Shown: positions 1 to 8,076 of the stretch, in pieces
How positions within the stretch are numbered: the first letter of the stretch is position 1
How the letters are laid out: every line of letters begins with the position of its first letter
NCBI GenBank assembly: GCA_002455215.1
Contig: DKKK01000094.1
Coordinates: 4,304-29,269 of the forward strand
Reading direction: 5' to 3'
From: Anaerolineales bacterium UBA6668
GTDB taxonomy: Bacteria; Chloroflexota; Anaerolineae; Anaerolineales; UBA6668
Length of the DNA stretch: 24,966 nt
Translations under genes and position numbers: made by a program
Notes under the pieces: generated by a model
Database searches by the model: none
What the model saw: the letters and a program-made list of their open reading frames with translations, nothing else
What the model was told of the DNA's origin: nothing

Positions 1-380
<380 letters not shown>

Positions 381-401
381 TCTCGCAATCTCTTGTGAAA
401 T

Positions 402-433
402 AAAAAAGCCACCCATCAAAAGGTGGCTTTTTT
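402..433. terminator. Bidirectional intrinsic terminator between rpoC and the MOSC gene
   Basis: AAAAAAGCCACC and GGTGGCTTTTTT form a perfect 12-bp inverted repeat around an 8-nt loop. T tracts lie on both strands, so it can end rpoC on the plus strand and the convergent MOSC gene (stop at 436) on the minus strand. Confidence 0.93.
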
Positions 434-435
434 AT

Positions 436-1239
436 TTATGAATACGTAAGCGTTTGCCCTACCCTCAGAGCGCCACCTCCTTGATGGCACACATTCTGCC
501 CAAATATTACCTTGCCGCTCCAGTTGCGAAATTCGGACAAAGTACGCAAAGGCTCTTTGCCACGTTCCGCAGTTTTCGGGTCGGTAGTCGTGATGACACA
601 ACGCGCACAAGGCTTAACGATTTCCAACACAAGTTCGCCCACATACAAGGTGTGCCATTGGTCTTCGGCAAAAGCGCTAGCCCCACTTACCACTACATTT
701 GGGCGAAAACGCTCCATCTCAACAAGCGCTTCTCCCTTTGCTTGTAGCCGAGCATTTAAATCATCCAATGAAGCGCTGTTGGTGAGCAAGATGGGATAGC
801 CATCTGCAAAGCCAGTTTGGTCGGTCGCATGACGGGCATAACGTGGGTCACACGGACGAATGTGCCCATCGGAAATACGCACCAATTGTACTTCTGCCTG
901 CAAAAAAGCGCTCAACCATTTTGACGCGTTGGCATCCTGCTCTGTAGCAAGCACCAAATCGCTCCAAACCCGTACCATCCGCCGCTTATCGCTTTCACCC
1001 AGCGGCACACGAATATCGGGCATAGCAGGTGCAGATAAAGTGAGCCAATAATCGTCCTGTAGTTTAGGTTGAATCAATGCCATACGCGGTAGTTCACGCT
1101 GGGTTAAAAAATCGCCATTGCTGTTTACAATTTGCAAACAACGGTCATTTTTAATGCCACGTGGGGTTAGCTCGGCGGCGTTGAGCGCACAACCTGCGCA
1201 AGATTTAATTGGGTAGTAAAATAAGCCTGAAATATACAT
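436..1239 (-). CDS. MOSC domain protein (mARC/YcbX-like molybdenum cofactor enzyme)
   Basis: 267 residues. The N-terminal MOSC_N beta-barrel begins at once with YISGLFYYPIKSCAG, the classical start of this family, so I place the start at the ATG at 1239. An open frame runs upstream to 1353 but would cover the divergent gene. Conserved MOSC features follow: a FADGYPILLTNSASL stretch near 144-158, ERFRPNVVV near 176, and PCARCVITTTDP near 210-221, whose Cys corresponds to the molybdenum-ligand cysteine of mARC and YcbX proteins. mARC/YcbX proteins reduce N-hydroxylated compounds such as hydroxylaminopurines. Unlike E. coli YcbX there is no C-terminal ferredoxin domain, so a separate electron donor is needed. 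It is convergent with rpoC and divergent from the methyltransferase-like gene, with 16 bp between start codons. The fold is secure; the substrate is unknown. Confidence 0.88.
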   Translation of the reverse strand: MYISGLFYYPIKSCAGCALNAAELTPRGIKNDRCLQIVNSNGDFLTQRELPRMALIQPKLQDDYWLTLSAPAMPDIRVPLGESDKRRMVRVWSDLVLATEQDANASKWLSAFLQAEVQLVRISDGHIRPCDPRYARHATDQTGFADGYPILLTNSASLDDLNARLQAKGEALVEMERFRPNVVVSGASAFAEDQWHTLYVGELVLEIVKPCARCVITTTDPKTAERGKEPLRTLSEFRNWSGKVIFGQNVCHQGGGALRVGQTLTYS

Positions 1240-1255
1240 AAGATTGGTGGTAATA

Positions 1256-1897
1256 ATGAACGTACAAATGCTCTTACAAAATTGTATCCTAATTGGGGGA
1301 ATGTTGGCAATCTGGGGAGGGGTACATAGCCTGACAGCTAGCTTCACCAGCAAATTATTGGCGCAACGCTGGCTGGGTGAACGAAATCGTGATGGTTGGT
1401 ATCGGCTTGTTTACAATTTGTTTGCGCTGGTGAGCTTTGTGCCCGTTTTGTGGGGATTCACGCGCTTGCCGGATGTGGCGCTCTACCGCTTGCCGTGGTG
1501 GGGCTGGTGGCTGTGTATCCCGTTACAACTGTGCGCCTTGCTCGGTGCGGGGTTGACTTTGTGGCGGGTAGATTTGTGGCGCTTTGTCGGGTTACGGCAG
1601 TGGGTACGCTGGCTGAATGGCGAACCCGAACCGCGCACGCCACCCGTATTTTATGCCAGTGGCTTCTACCGTTGGGTGCGTCACCCGCTTTACTTTTTTA
1701 GCCTAGTTTTGCTGTGGTGTACGCCGATGTTGAGTGCAAACACACTCTTCTTCAATCTGTTTTGCACGCTTTATTTCTATGTGGGTTCGATCTTTGAAGA
1801 GCGTAAACTGGTGCGGGAATTTGGGCAGGTGTATCTGGACTATCAAAAGCAAGTGCCCCGTTTATTGCCTGTGTTGTTTGGCAGACGAGATAGTTAA
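1256..1897 (+). CDS. Isoprenylcysteine/phospholipid methyltransferase-like integral membrane protein (MddA/NnrU type)
   Basis: 213 residues with about five hydrophobic helices. The C-terminal signature FYRWVRHPLYFFSL followed by FEERKLVREFGQVYLDYQKQVPRL (read in two parts, roughly residues 136-200) is the SAM-binding R-x-x-RHP...EE..L...FG..Y..Y motif. It is shared by isoprenylcysteine carboxyl methyltransferases, phospholipid methyltransferases and methanethiol S-methyltransferase MddA. The family methylates small or lipidic thiols, carboxylates or amines at the membrane. I chose the ATG at 1256, which has GGTGG about 5 nt upstream; a TTG at 1244 would add four residues. The start lies 16 bp from the divergent MOSC start, so promoters of both genes must overlap the neighbouring coding sequence. 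Family assignment is good, the true substrate is open. Confidence 0.8.
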   Translation: MNVQMLLQNCILIGGMLAIWGGVHSLTASFTSKLLAQRWLGERNRDGWYRLVYNLFALVSFVPVLWGFTRLPDVALYRLPWWGWWLCIPLQLCALLGAGLTLWRVDLWRFVGLRQWVRWLNGEPEPRTPPVFYASGFYRWVRHPLYFFSLVLLWCTPMLSANTLFFNLFCTLYFYVGSIFEERKLVREFGQVYLDYQKQVPRLLPVLFGRRDS

Positions 1898-2020
1898 ATC
1901 CATCACGGGCAGGAAATCCAGCATTTTTTAGGAGTCAGCATTTTCGACCTTTTAGGGCGGCTGGGATAGGATGTTGTCATTCTGTCATAGTGACCGAAGC
2001 AATCCCCAATCTATGTGGCT

Positions 2021-3142
2021 TTACACCTTTTCCACATGCGACGGGTACACCAAGCCCCATTGGTGGCGTAGTTCATCCATGATGTCCATTTGTAGCAAAG
2101 TGCGGCTGGCAGGCATGAGTGGGCTTTCTAATAAGCCTGCTTGTAAGCACTGCCCGGCTTCAATCGCTTCGTATTGATAGCCATTGCCCTGTAAGCCGCT
2201 AGGGATGGTTTGGGCGTTTTCGCCTTCTGCCATTGCCCGTAGGCGCGACCAAAATTTGGTATAAAGCCAGACAGCCCACGGCTGGGTGCGCAAAAAACTT
2301 TTGGCTTTGTCTTGCGAGAGTTTGCCTCCTACCAAGCCGGCATCCGGGTCTTTGGTTTTCACCCATTTAAGTCCATCTGGGCGGTAAATGGGGGCGTTAA
2401 TGTGCAGTCGCCCGCGCGTTCCGTAGAGCGTGGCATGGGTTGGGTAGGTGGTACGCACCGAGCTGGCAAGCATACCTAACCGCCCTTCGGCAAAGCGAAA
2501 AATGGCAATTGAGCTTTCATCTACGCCGCTCTTGCCAATATCGGCAAAGCCTTGCACTTCCAGCGGCTCTCCCATCAGCAGGCAAGTCCAAAAGAGCGGG
2601 TAAATCCCCACATCGAGTAATGCCCCACCTGCCAAATCCGGATTAAGCAAGCGTTTTTCCGGTTTCCAAGCGGAGCGAAAACCGAAATCTGCTTGAAACA
2701 ATCGGATATCCCCCAAACTACCGTTTTGAGCAATTTGGATGGCTTGCTGGGTGACGGGCAAAAAGCGCGTCCATAAGGCTTCCATGAGGAAAAGACCTTT
2801 TTGCTGGGCAAAGCGGAACATCTCGCGGGCTTGGGCGGCATTGACGGCGAGCGGTTTTTCGCAAAGCACATGCTTACCTGCCGCCAAACATAGCATGGTG
2901 TTTTCATAATGTAGGTTATGGGGGGTGGCAATGTAGATAATATCCACCTGGGGGTCTGCCGCAAGTGCCGAATAGCTGGCGTGGCGATTGGGAATGTTAT
3001 ATTTTTTGCCGAAAGTTTCGGTATTTTCGGCACTGCGCGAACCCACTGCCACCAACTGTGCGTCTGCCACCCGGCTCAGCCCTTGTGCAAAGGCATGTGC
3101 AATGCTTCCGGTGCCTAAAATTCCCCAGTGCATGACTTTCAT
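2021..3142 (-). CDS. Gfo/Idh/MocA family NAD(P)-dependent oxidoreductase
   Basis: 373 residues. The N-terminal Rossmann fold is marked by WGILGTGSIAHAFAQGL (residues 6-22). The family's catalytic EKP motif is present in GKHVLCEKPLAVNAAQA (E95-K96-P97). The FLMEALWTRFLP stretch that follows is typical of the dimeric dihydrodiol dehydrogenase/xylose dehydrogenase branch. The C-terminal half is the alpha/beta GFO_IDH_MocA_C domain carrying the substrate site. These enzymes oxidise or reduce sugars, sugar acids or diols in the cytoplasm; the exact substrate cannot be read from sequence. It is the last gene of the minus-strand operon, and its ATG overlaps the stop of the histidine phosphatase by 4 nt (ATGA), which suggests translational coupling. 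An alternative ATG lies three codons downstream. Confidence 0.88.
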   Translation of the reverse strand: MKVMHWGILGTGSIAHAFAQGLSRVADAQLVAVGSRSAENTETFGKKYNIPNRHASYSALAADPQVDIIYIATPHNLHYENTMLCLAAGKHVLCEKPLAVNAAQAREMFRFAQQKGLFLMEALWTRFLPVTQQAIQIAQNGSLGDIRLFQADFGFRSAWKPEKRLLNPDLAGGALLDVGIYPLFWTCLLMGEPLEVQGFADIGKSGVDESSIAIFRFAEGRLGMLASSVRTTYPTHATLYGTRGRLHINAPIYRPDGLKWVKTKDPDAGLVGGKLSQDKAKSFLRTQPWAVWLYTKFWSRLRAMAEGENAQTIPSGLQGNGYQYEAIEAGQCLQAGLLESPLMPASRTLLQMDIMDELRHQWGLVYPSHVEKV

Positions 3143-3783
3143 TTGTTTTCTACCCTACTTAAGTGTTGAACATTGCCCAATTGTAAAACTTGAATGCGAT
3201 TTTCCCGAATTTCCACTTCAGTGACGGAGGTATTCTCCAAGTTAAAACGCACGTTACACAGCAGTGGCATCTTAAACAAATGGCGCAGGTAAATATTAAG
3301 CGAACCCCGATGGCTAATCACCAGCACATTTAGATATTTATTGGCTTTGATGATTCCATCTAGGGCGGTAACCATACGTTCTTGCACTGCCCGCGGATCT
3401 TCTCCGCCGGGCGGCGGTGCAATCTCCCATCCGTCTTTTTCCACTTGCTTTGCCCAATCGCCATATTGCGCTTGGACTTCGCTCCAGGTCAATCCGGTCA
3501 CTGCCCCCACATCGCGTTCTCGAAGCCGCTCATCTACTTGTAAGCTGGCTTGATATTGCTGTTGATGATAATTGGCTAGAATTTGAGCGGTTTGGCGGGC
3601 GCGTTGGGCAGGGCTGGTATAAAAAGCGTGTATGCGTTGCTTGCGAAGGACTTCCGCCAGCGCACGAGCTTGTGCAATACCCACATCATCTAAACTAGAA
3701 TCGGCATGTCCTTGCAAACGTCCTTGTGCATTCCAAGCAGAACGAGCGTGGCGCACCAAAAACAAGTTGATATGCTGACTCAC
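3139..3783 (-). CDS. Histidine phosphatase superfamily protein (phosphoglycerate-mutase fold)
   Basis: 214 residues. The phosphate-pocket motif is LVRHARSAWN (R11, H12 nucleophile), with SPAQRARQTA supplying the second Arg (~R61). LRERDVGAVTG holds the catalytic acid (E89) and VISHRGSL the second His (H158). All four core catalytic residues are present, although the usual RHG and SHGG contexts are RHA and SHRG here. Family members dephosphorylate small phosphorylated metabolites; alpha-ribazole phosphatase or sugar-phosphate phosphatase are possible. The start is a GTG inside GTGA, overlapping the thiolase stop by 4 nt, and its own stop overlaps the Gfo/Idh gene by 4 nt. It is therefore clearly translated as part of one operon. 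The reaction is not assignable. Confidence 0.86.
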   Translation of the reverse strand: MSQHINLFLVRHARSAWNAQGRLQGHADSSLDDVGIAQARALAEVLRKQRIHAFYTSPAQRARQTAQILANYHQQQYQASLQVDERLRERDVGAVTGLTWSEVQAQYGDWAKQVEKDGWEIAPPPGGEDPRAVQERMVTALDGIIKANKYLNVLVISHRGSLNIYLRHLFKMPLLCNVRFNLENTSVTEVEIRENRIQVLQLGNVQHLSRVENK

Positions 3784-4934
3784 GCGCTTTTCCCCAAGAT
3801 GTGAGTCAAGATGGTTGCGCCACTGCCACCGATATTTTGAGTCATAGCAATACGAGCATCCGGTACTTGGTTTGCGCCGCCTTCACCGCGCAATTGTGCT
3901 GTCGCTTCGACAATTTGGTACATGCCGGTTGCACCGACCGGGTGTCCGCGTGCTTTGAGCCCGCCCTGCGTGCAAATAGGCAGTTTGCCAGTGGGTGAAA
4001 TGTCATTTTCTATGGCAAATCGAGGACCTTGCCCACGCTCTGCAAAGCCACAGGCTTCGAGTGAGAGTGCCGACATGATACTAAAGGCATCATGTAATTC
4101 AAAAAGGTTGATATCTTTGGGCGTTACGCCCGCCATTTGATAGGCTTTTTGGGCAGAGAGTGCGGCGGCGGATAGCCAGAGTGGGTCGAAACGGTCGTGG
4201 ACGGCGAGCGAGTCGGTGGCGCTTGCCGCTCCCAGCACATGCACTGCCTTGGGATTGCCCACCGCCATTTCCAGTGGCACAATCAAGGCGGCGGCGGCGC
4301 CATCGCCTACCGGGCTGGCATCCAGCAGGTTAATGGGCGAAGCGACCATTTTCTCTTTGGCGTATTGTTCCGGGGTAATTTTGAATTGCAAGCGTGCATT
4401 CGGATTCCGCGCTCCGTTGGCGTGGGCGTTGATACTAAAAGTGGCAAAATCTTGGTGTTTCCAGCCATATTCGTGCATGTAGCGTTGCATGACAAGCGCA
4501 TTGATTGCCACAAACGAAAGACCGACTCCCGCTTCATAATCCGCATCGGCGGCGGTTGCCAGCGCTGAAGTGGTTTCGCTTCCGCCGGCTTCGGTCATCT
4601 TCTCCACGCCGACTGCCAAGGCGCTGTCCATTTCACCGGAGGCAACTGCCATGAGCGCGGCGCGGAAAGCGGCCGCCCCCGAACCGCAAGCGGCTTCAAT
4701 TTTCACTGCTTCGGCTTGATGTTGTTGGAGCCAATCGGCGAGTAGCGTGCCTAGGTGTTGTTGTCCGCTCAACGCACCGGAGAGCATATTGCCAACGAAT
4801 ATGCCGTCCACATTTGCGCGTCCGGCATCATTTAGGGCGTCTAAAGCGGCAAAGCCTGCCAATTCACGCAGGCTGTAATTCCAGTGTTCATCTACGGGGG
4901 TTTGCCCGATTCCGATTATAGCTAAAGGACGCAT
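3780..4934 (-). CDS. Thiolase-family acyl-CoA C-acyltransferase (SCP2/archaeal type)
   Basis: 384 residues from the ATG at 4934; a TTG at 4979 would add an unlikely hydrophobic leader. RPLAIIGIGQTPVDEHW is a typical thiolase N-terminus. The acyl-accepting Cys lies in IEAACGSGAAAFR (C83). The catalytic His residues are in ELHDAFSI (H281) and GGLKARGHPVGATG (H331). The C-terminal loop reads TQNIGGSGAT rather than the CIGGG of FadA/PhaA thiolases, as in SCP2-type and archaeal acetyl-CoA acetyltransferases. Those archaeal enzymes usually have a DUF35 partner gene next door; none is visible here. Predicted to condense or cleave acyl-CoA in the cytoplasm, in lipid, isoprenoid-precursor or degradation metabolism. 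There are 93 nt between it and the upstream oxidoreductase gene, and a 4-nt overlap with the downstream phosphatase. Confidence 0.87.
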   Translation of the reverse strand: MRPLAIIGIGQTPVDEHWNYSLRELAGFAALDALNDAGRANVDGIFVGNMLSGALSGQQHLGTLLADWLQQHQAEAVKIEAACGSGAAAFRAALMAVASGEMDSALAVGVEKMTEAGGSETTSALATAADADYEAGVGLSFVAINALVMQRYMHEYGWKHQDFATFSINAHANGARNPNARLQFKITPEQYAKEKMVASPINLLDASPVGDGAAAALIVPLEMAVGNPKAVHVLGAASATDSLAVHDRFDPLWLSAAALSAQKAYQMAGVTPKDINLFELHDAFSIMSALSLEACGFAERGQGPRFAIENDISPTGKLPICTQGGLKARGHPVGATGMYQIVEATAQLRGEGGANQVPDARIAMTQNIGGSGATILTHILGKSA

Positions 4935-5027
4935 AAGAAAGGGTAAGTGGTGAAAAATGAGAGATTTTTTGAGAAGCAAGTTTTGCCATAGCGGTTATGC
5001 CGACAATATCATAGCTAAAATTTGTTC

Positions 5028-6476
5028 TCAATTGCTCTCAATTTGTGCGTTGGGTGTCGTTATATGAATTTGCGGAAAGAGACGGCGCGAAAGATTGGTC
5101 TGAAGCAAGTTTTGTGGGTCGTATTTGGATTTTAACGCTGTTAATTGTGCAAGGGTCGTCTCCCCCAGAAAGGTGGAAACGGTGTGCGGGTAAAGCGTAG
5201 CATCCTTCGCCATGTAAAATCGCCCATGATGTTTGAGTACAATCTCGTCCAGATGTGCAACCATTTCCTGCAAGCGTTGGCGGTTGCGACGCGTCACGTG
5301 AAAATCCAGCGCCATTGAGAAGCCATCTACACTGTAGGAAATGAGAAAGGGGTCTGGGCGGTAACGCTTGACCACTGCTAAGTAAGCGGGCAAACCATAG
5401 TCGTGGCAGGTTTGCAAAATTTCACGAAAACCGGCATAGGCGTGCTCAGCGGGGATAAAGCTTTGATGCTGAATCAACCCACCCGGCAGGTAGGTTTCCT
5501 TCCAGCGCGGGAAGTAATCTAGCAAAAAATTGGCGGAAACGTACGATTCCAGTCCTTGTTTATCATTTTTGAGCAAGCCCATTAAATAATTGCCTAAGCT
5601 GGTCAAGCGCATTCCAAGCGGGTTTACAAAATATTTGATAAAACGCCACAAAATGCTACGAGGCACAATGCCAAACAGCTCTTCCGGTGGCTCTTGGAAT
5701 TGCACGCTGAGTGTGCGCTGGGGGTTGGGGTCTTCGCCCGGCGTAAATTCATGGGCGATCTGCAGTTGCCCACGTCCAAGCGCCTGTCCTTTGGCAAAGC
5801 AATCGATCCAACCAATGAGATAATCGCTACTTGCCTTGCGTTGCTCCATCGTGTTAAGCAGGTCTTGCAAGTTTGCAGTGGCATGGGTGCTGATGTGCAT
5901 TTGCCCAGAGTAGATACGCTTCATCTGCAAGGTGATACTGGTAAATACCCCTAGCACGCCAAAACTGCCAATCATGGCGTAGAAAAATTCAGGATTTTTT
6001 TCAGGAGAGCAGTGGAGCAGTTCGCCGGTGCTAAGCAGGGCAGTAAATTCTAGGACGTGTTCGCCCAGTGTGCCTGCTTTGTATTGGTTCTTGCCGTGCA
6101 GGTTCATGCCAAGCGCACCGCCAATAGTGGGAAAAGCCGTGCCCGGCACAACCGGAAGCCACCAACCATCGCCTATAATGTAGCGCCAAATATCACGAAT
6201 GGTGACGCCCGGTTCGACTGTAAGCTTGCCCGTTTCGGGATTCCAGTCTAGGATGCGGGTCATGCGAGTCAGTTCAAGCAGAATTTGCTCGGCATTCACA
6301 GCCGCGTCTCCGTAGCTACGCCCACTGCCACGCAAGCCAACTGTGCGTCCGTTTTCTTTTGCCAGCGTAAATACTTGGCGAATGCCTTCGACCGTACTGG
6401 GGCGATGTACATAATTCAACGCCTGATAGGTTAACCCCCAAGCGCTAGAAAGTTCAAGATGGTTACTATTGAGCAT
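5028..6476 (-). CDS. FAD-linked oxidoreductase, DprE1-like (decaprenylphosphoryl-ribose 2'-oxidase family)
   Basis: 482 residues from the ATG at 6476; the longer open frame to 6611 would overlap the SDR gene by over 100 nt and is not needed. The FAD-binding PCMH domain shows RGSGRSYGDAAVN (~49-61) and the NLHGKNQYKAGTLGEHV segment (HGKN 127-130), matching DprE1. The C-terminal ALO-type domain carries GRFYMAKDATL, whose Lys (~K424) aligns with the catalytic Lys418 of M. tuberculosis DprE1. The residue aligning with its Cys387 (in GFSMALDF) is Ala. DprE1 oxidises the 2'-OH of polyprenyl-phosphoryl-ribose, and DprE2, an SDR, then reduces the ketone to give the arabinose donor. The SDR gene lies immediately upstream (20-nt gap), supporting a two-step epimerase. 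The polyprenyl substrate in this organism is inferred. Confidence 0.83.
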   Translation of the reverse strand: MLNSNHLELSSAWGLTYQALNYVHRPSTVEGIRQVFTLAKENGRTVGLRGSGRSYGDAAVNAEQILLELTRMTRILDWNPETGKLTVEPGVTIRDIWRYIIGDGWWLPVVPGTAFPTIGGALGMNLHGKNQYKAGTLGEHVLEFTALLSTGELLHCSPEKNPEFFYAMIGSFGVLGVFTSITLQMKRIYSGQMHISTHATANLQDLLNTMEQRKASSDYLIGWIDCFAKGQALGRGQLQIAHEFTPGEDPNPQRTLSVQFQEPPEELFGIVPRSILWRFIKYFVNPLGMRLTSLGNYLMGLLKNDKQGLESYVSANFLLDYFPRWKETYLPGGLIQHQSFIPAEHAYAGFREILQTCHDYGLPAYLAVVKRYRPDPFLISYSVDGFSMALDFHVTRRNRQRLQEMVAHLDEIVLKHHGRFYMAKDATLYPHTVSTFLGETTLAQLTALKSKYDPQNLLQTNLSRRLFPQIHITTPNAQIESN

Positions 6477-6496
6477 AAGTGAGCCGTTTGAAGCGG

Positions 6497-7258
6497 TTAC
6501 AGGTTTAATCTGCGAAACACAAAGGATGGAATATGAGTGAGCACTAGACTGATAATGCCCCACTTGCCGGGGATGTAGGCAATTTGCTTTCGACTGTGGA
6601 TAGCACTCCAAATCAGGTCAGCGGCACGTGTGGCGGAGATAGGTCCACGAACTTGTTCGGCGTTTTTGAGCATATCGGTTTCCACTTGACCAGGTTTGAT
6701 AGTGGTTACGGTCACGCCGAAGCGGCTAACGCGGTTGCGCAAGCCTTCGAGATAAGTATGCAAGGCGGCTTTGCTGGCATTGTAGCCCGGCGCACCACGT
6801 CTGCCACGGTCGCCCGCAATACTGCCAATGCCGACAATCTGCCCACGCTTTGCCCGTACCATGCGGTCAGCCACCGGGGACAGCCAAGCCATTGCTCCAG
6901 CCGCATTCACCTGAAGCATGGCGATGTCTTCATCTGCGTTATACTTTTCGGCATGGCTAGGAAACATTGCGCCAGCGTTGTAGATGAACAAGTCCAAACT
7001 GCCCAAATCCGCCGTGATTTGCTGTAATAGCGCAGGTGTACCGGCAAAGTCGAGTACATCGTGGGTGTAGGGTCGGGCTTGGGTTTGGTTGGCGTGTTGG
7101 TTGATTTCTGCACAAACATCATGGAGCAAGTCGGCACGCCGTGCAACCAGCGCTAACTGATAGCCTTGTGCCGCGAGTTTTCGTGCGAGCGCCGCGCCGA
7201 TACCCGTGCTAGCGCCCACAATAACCGCTGTTTTTGGGGGATGTAAAGGACGAATCAT
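6497..7258 (-). CDS. Short-chain dehydrogenase/reductase, DprE2-like
   Basis: 253 residues from the ATG at 7258; a TTG at 7279 would overlap the cytochrome gene. The Rossmann nucleotide motif GASTGIGAA is at ~15-23, the NAG motif (YNAGAM) at ~93-98, and the catalytic Ser146-Tyr159-Lys163 triad in GIGSIAGD and GYNASKAA. The length is close to DprE2 (about 254 aa), and the position directly before the DprE1-like gene matches the dprE1/dprE2 pairing in mycobacteria, although the order is reversed here. Predicted role: NAD(P)H reduction of the 2-keto intermediate made by the DprE1-like oxidase. A simple SDR of other specificity cannot be excluded, because SDRs are hard to assign without context. 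The gene follows the cytochrome c lipoprotein stop by 10 nt. Confidence 0.82.
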   Translation of the reverse strand: MIRPLHPPKTAVIVGASTGIGAALARKLAAQGYQLALVARRADLLHDVCAEINQHANQTQARPYTHDVLDFAGTPALLQQITADLGSLDLFIYNAGAMFPSHAEKYNADEDIAMLQVNAAGAMAWLSPVADRMVRAKRGQIVGIGSIAGDRGRRGAPGYNASKAALHTYLEGLRNRVSRFGVTVTTIKPGQVETDMLKNAEQVRGPISATRAADLIWSAIHSRKQIAYIPGKWGIISLVLTHIPSFVFRRLNL

Positions 7259-7268
7259 AAAATTGGGT

Positions 7269-7709
7269 TTATTGGTCAATTTGCGGCTGTGCTTTCATTG
7301 TCAGCAAATACCGCACGAGTAAGTTCAAATTTTCTTCGTTGAGTTTGTCACTGATAGTGGCAGGCATATAACTGGGGCTAGAACAAGGACCGCCCGGGCA
7401 ATCAGGTGCAACAAAAGCGTTGGGTTGCAAAATAGCTTCACGCAGGTAAGTTTCTGCGGTTACCCCTTCTTGACGCGTACCGGCAACAAGCCCGATGTCA
7501 TTCAGTTGTGGTCCGACCCCACCAATGGTATTGGCACTATCTAGTTGGTGACAAGCCCCACAGCCCGCGAGTACATACACTTCTTTGGCAGTTTCAATCT
7601 CTGCCGCGCTAAGTACGTCTTCTTTGGCTTGTTGGTTGCCACAAGCGCTGAGTAAAACGCCAACAATGAGTAATAAAAAGCTGAGAAAGATTTTTTGAGA
7701 TATTTTCAT
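7269..7709 (-). CDS. Mono-haem c-type cytochrome lipoprotein
   Basis: 146 residues. The signal peptide has a lipobox (LLSAC, C23 the likely lipidated residue), so the mature protein is anchored outside the cytoplasmic membrane. The haem-attachment motif CGACH is at C50-C53-H54, and the probable distal ligand Met115 lies in SPSYMPATISDKL. GGVGPQLNDIG and the final LVRYLL helix are typical of class I cytochrome c. An unusual APDCPGGPCSSP insert with two extra Cys precedes the Met ligand. Function: electron carrier in respiration. It is the first gene of a likely six-gene operon, so it might accept electrons from the membrane-associated oxidoreductases encoded downstream, but that link is inference. 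A -10 element lies at 7796-7801 upstream. Confidence 0.9.
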   Translation of the reverse strand: MKISQKIFLSFLLLIVGVLLSACGNQQAKEDVLSAAEIETAKEVYVLAGCGACHQLDSANTIGGVGPQLNDIGLVAGTRQEGVTAETYLREAILQPNAFVAPDCPGGPCSSPSYMPATISDKLNEENLNLLVRYLLTMKAQPQIDQ

Positions 7710-7720
7710 GGCTTATTGTG

Positions 7721-7788
7721 ATATTCGGCGCTGGTGAAGTCTGCATTTTTCCTTGTAAGAATACAGGCGCAATTCGATGCCCGTGCCA
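7721..7788. repeat. Two-hairpin intergenic element, copy A
   Basis: Starts ATATTCGGC and ends GGCGCAATTCGATGCC. It aligns with copy B (7909-7988) at nearly constant spacing (TATTCG, 18 nt, then a T/C tract, then GGCGCAAT..GAT.CC). It lies in the untranslated leader just before the cytochrome c gene, with GCCGAATAT reading toward that gene on the minus strand. Confidence 0.55.
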
Positions 7789-7795
7789 GCTACCC

Positions 7796-7801
7796 ATTAT
7801 A
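7796..7801 (-). promoter_or_regulatory. Candidate -10 box for the cytochrome c / DprE-like operon
   Basis: The minus strand reads TATAAT here, about 87 nt upstream of the cytochrome c start. No good -35 match is present at 16-18 nt, so the call rests on the -10 and its position alone. Confidence 0.4.
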
Positions 7802-7908
7802 CCGCAACCTACCCAACAAATTTTAACATTTTCATTTGAAAGTGCAACATCCATCGGGTAACATGATCATTTGATTTGACACACGTGAGAACTGAATTTT
7901 TCGCTTTC

Positions 7909-7988
7909 TATTCGACACGGATGGAAATTGCGCTTTCCCCATCAGAAAAAAGGCGCAATCTGATACCTGGCACACCTGAACCGTGCCA
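7909..7988. repeat. Two-hairpin intergenic element, copy B
   Basis: Begins CTATTCGACACGG. Stem 1 pairs TTGCGC (7928-7933) with GCGCAA (7953-7958). Stem 2 pairs TGGCAC (7968-7973) with GTGCCA (7983-7988) around a 9-nt loop. A degenerate left half (GACACACGTGAG...TTCGCTTTC) lies just before it at 7878-7907. The region 7710-8076 holds no convincing gene; it contains copies A and B, a promoter element and the yidC terminator. Confidence 0.6.
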
Positions 7989-8022
7989 AAGCCATGATAC
8001 ATTTTACGAGTAGGTGGTAAAC

Positions 8023-8054
8023 AAAAGAGCCACTTACAGGAAGTAGCTCTTTTT
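8023..8054 (-). terminator. Intrinsic terminator of the rpmH-yidC operon
   Basis: AAAAGAGC.ACTT and AAGT.GCTCTTTT pair with a single mismatch around a 5-nt loop, with a T-rich tail on the minus strand, 23 nt beyond the yidC stop. The plus-strand reading also ends in TTTTT. Confidence 0.8.
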
Positions 8055-8076
8055 AAACAGTGATTGTGTAGCTCAG

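Noticed and set aside
1965..2012. GTCATTCTGTCATAGTGACCGAAGC-like segment, resembling intergenic repeats common in some genomes
   Set aside because: Only one copy in the window and only a vague memory of similar repeats, so it is not reported as a repeat.
7609..7854. 81-residue minus-strand frame over the cytochrome c start
   Set aside because: Overlaps the signal peptide of the cytochrome in another phase and crosses repeat copy A.
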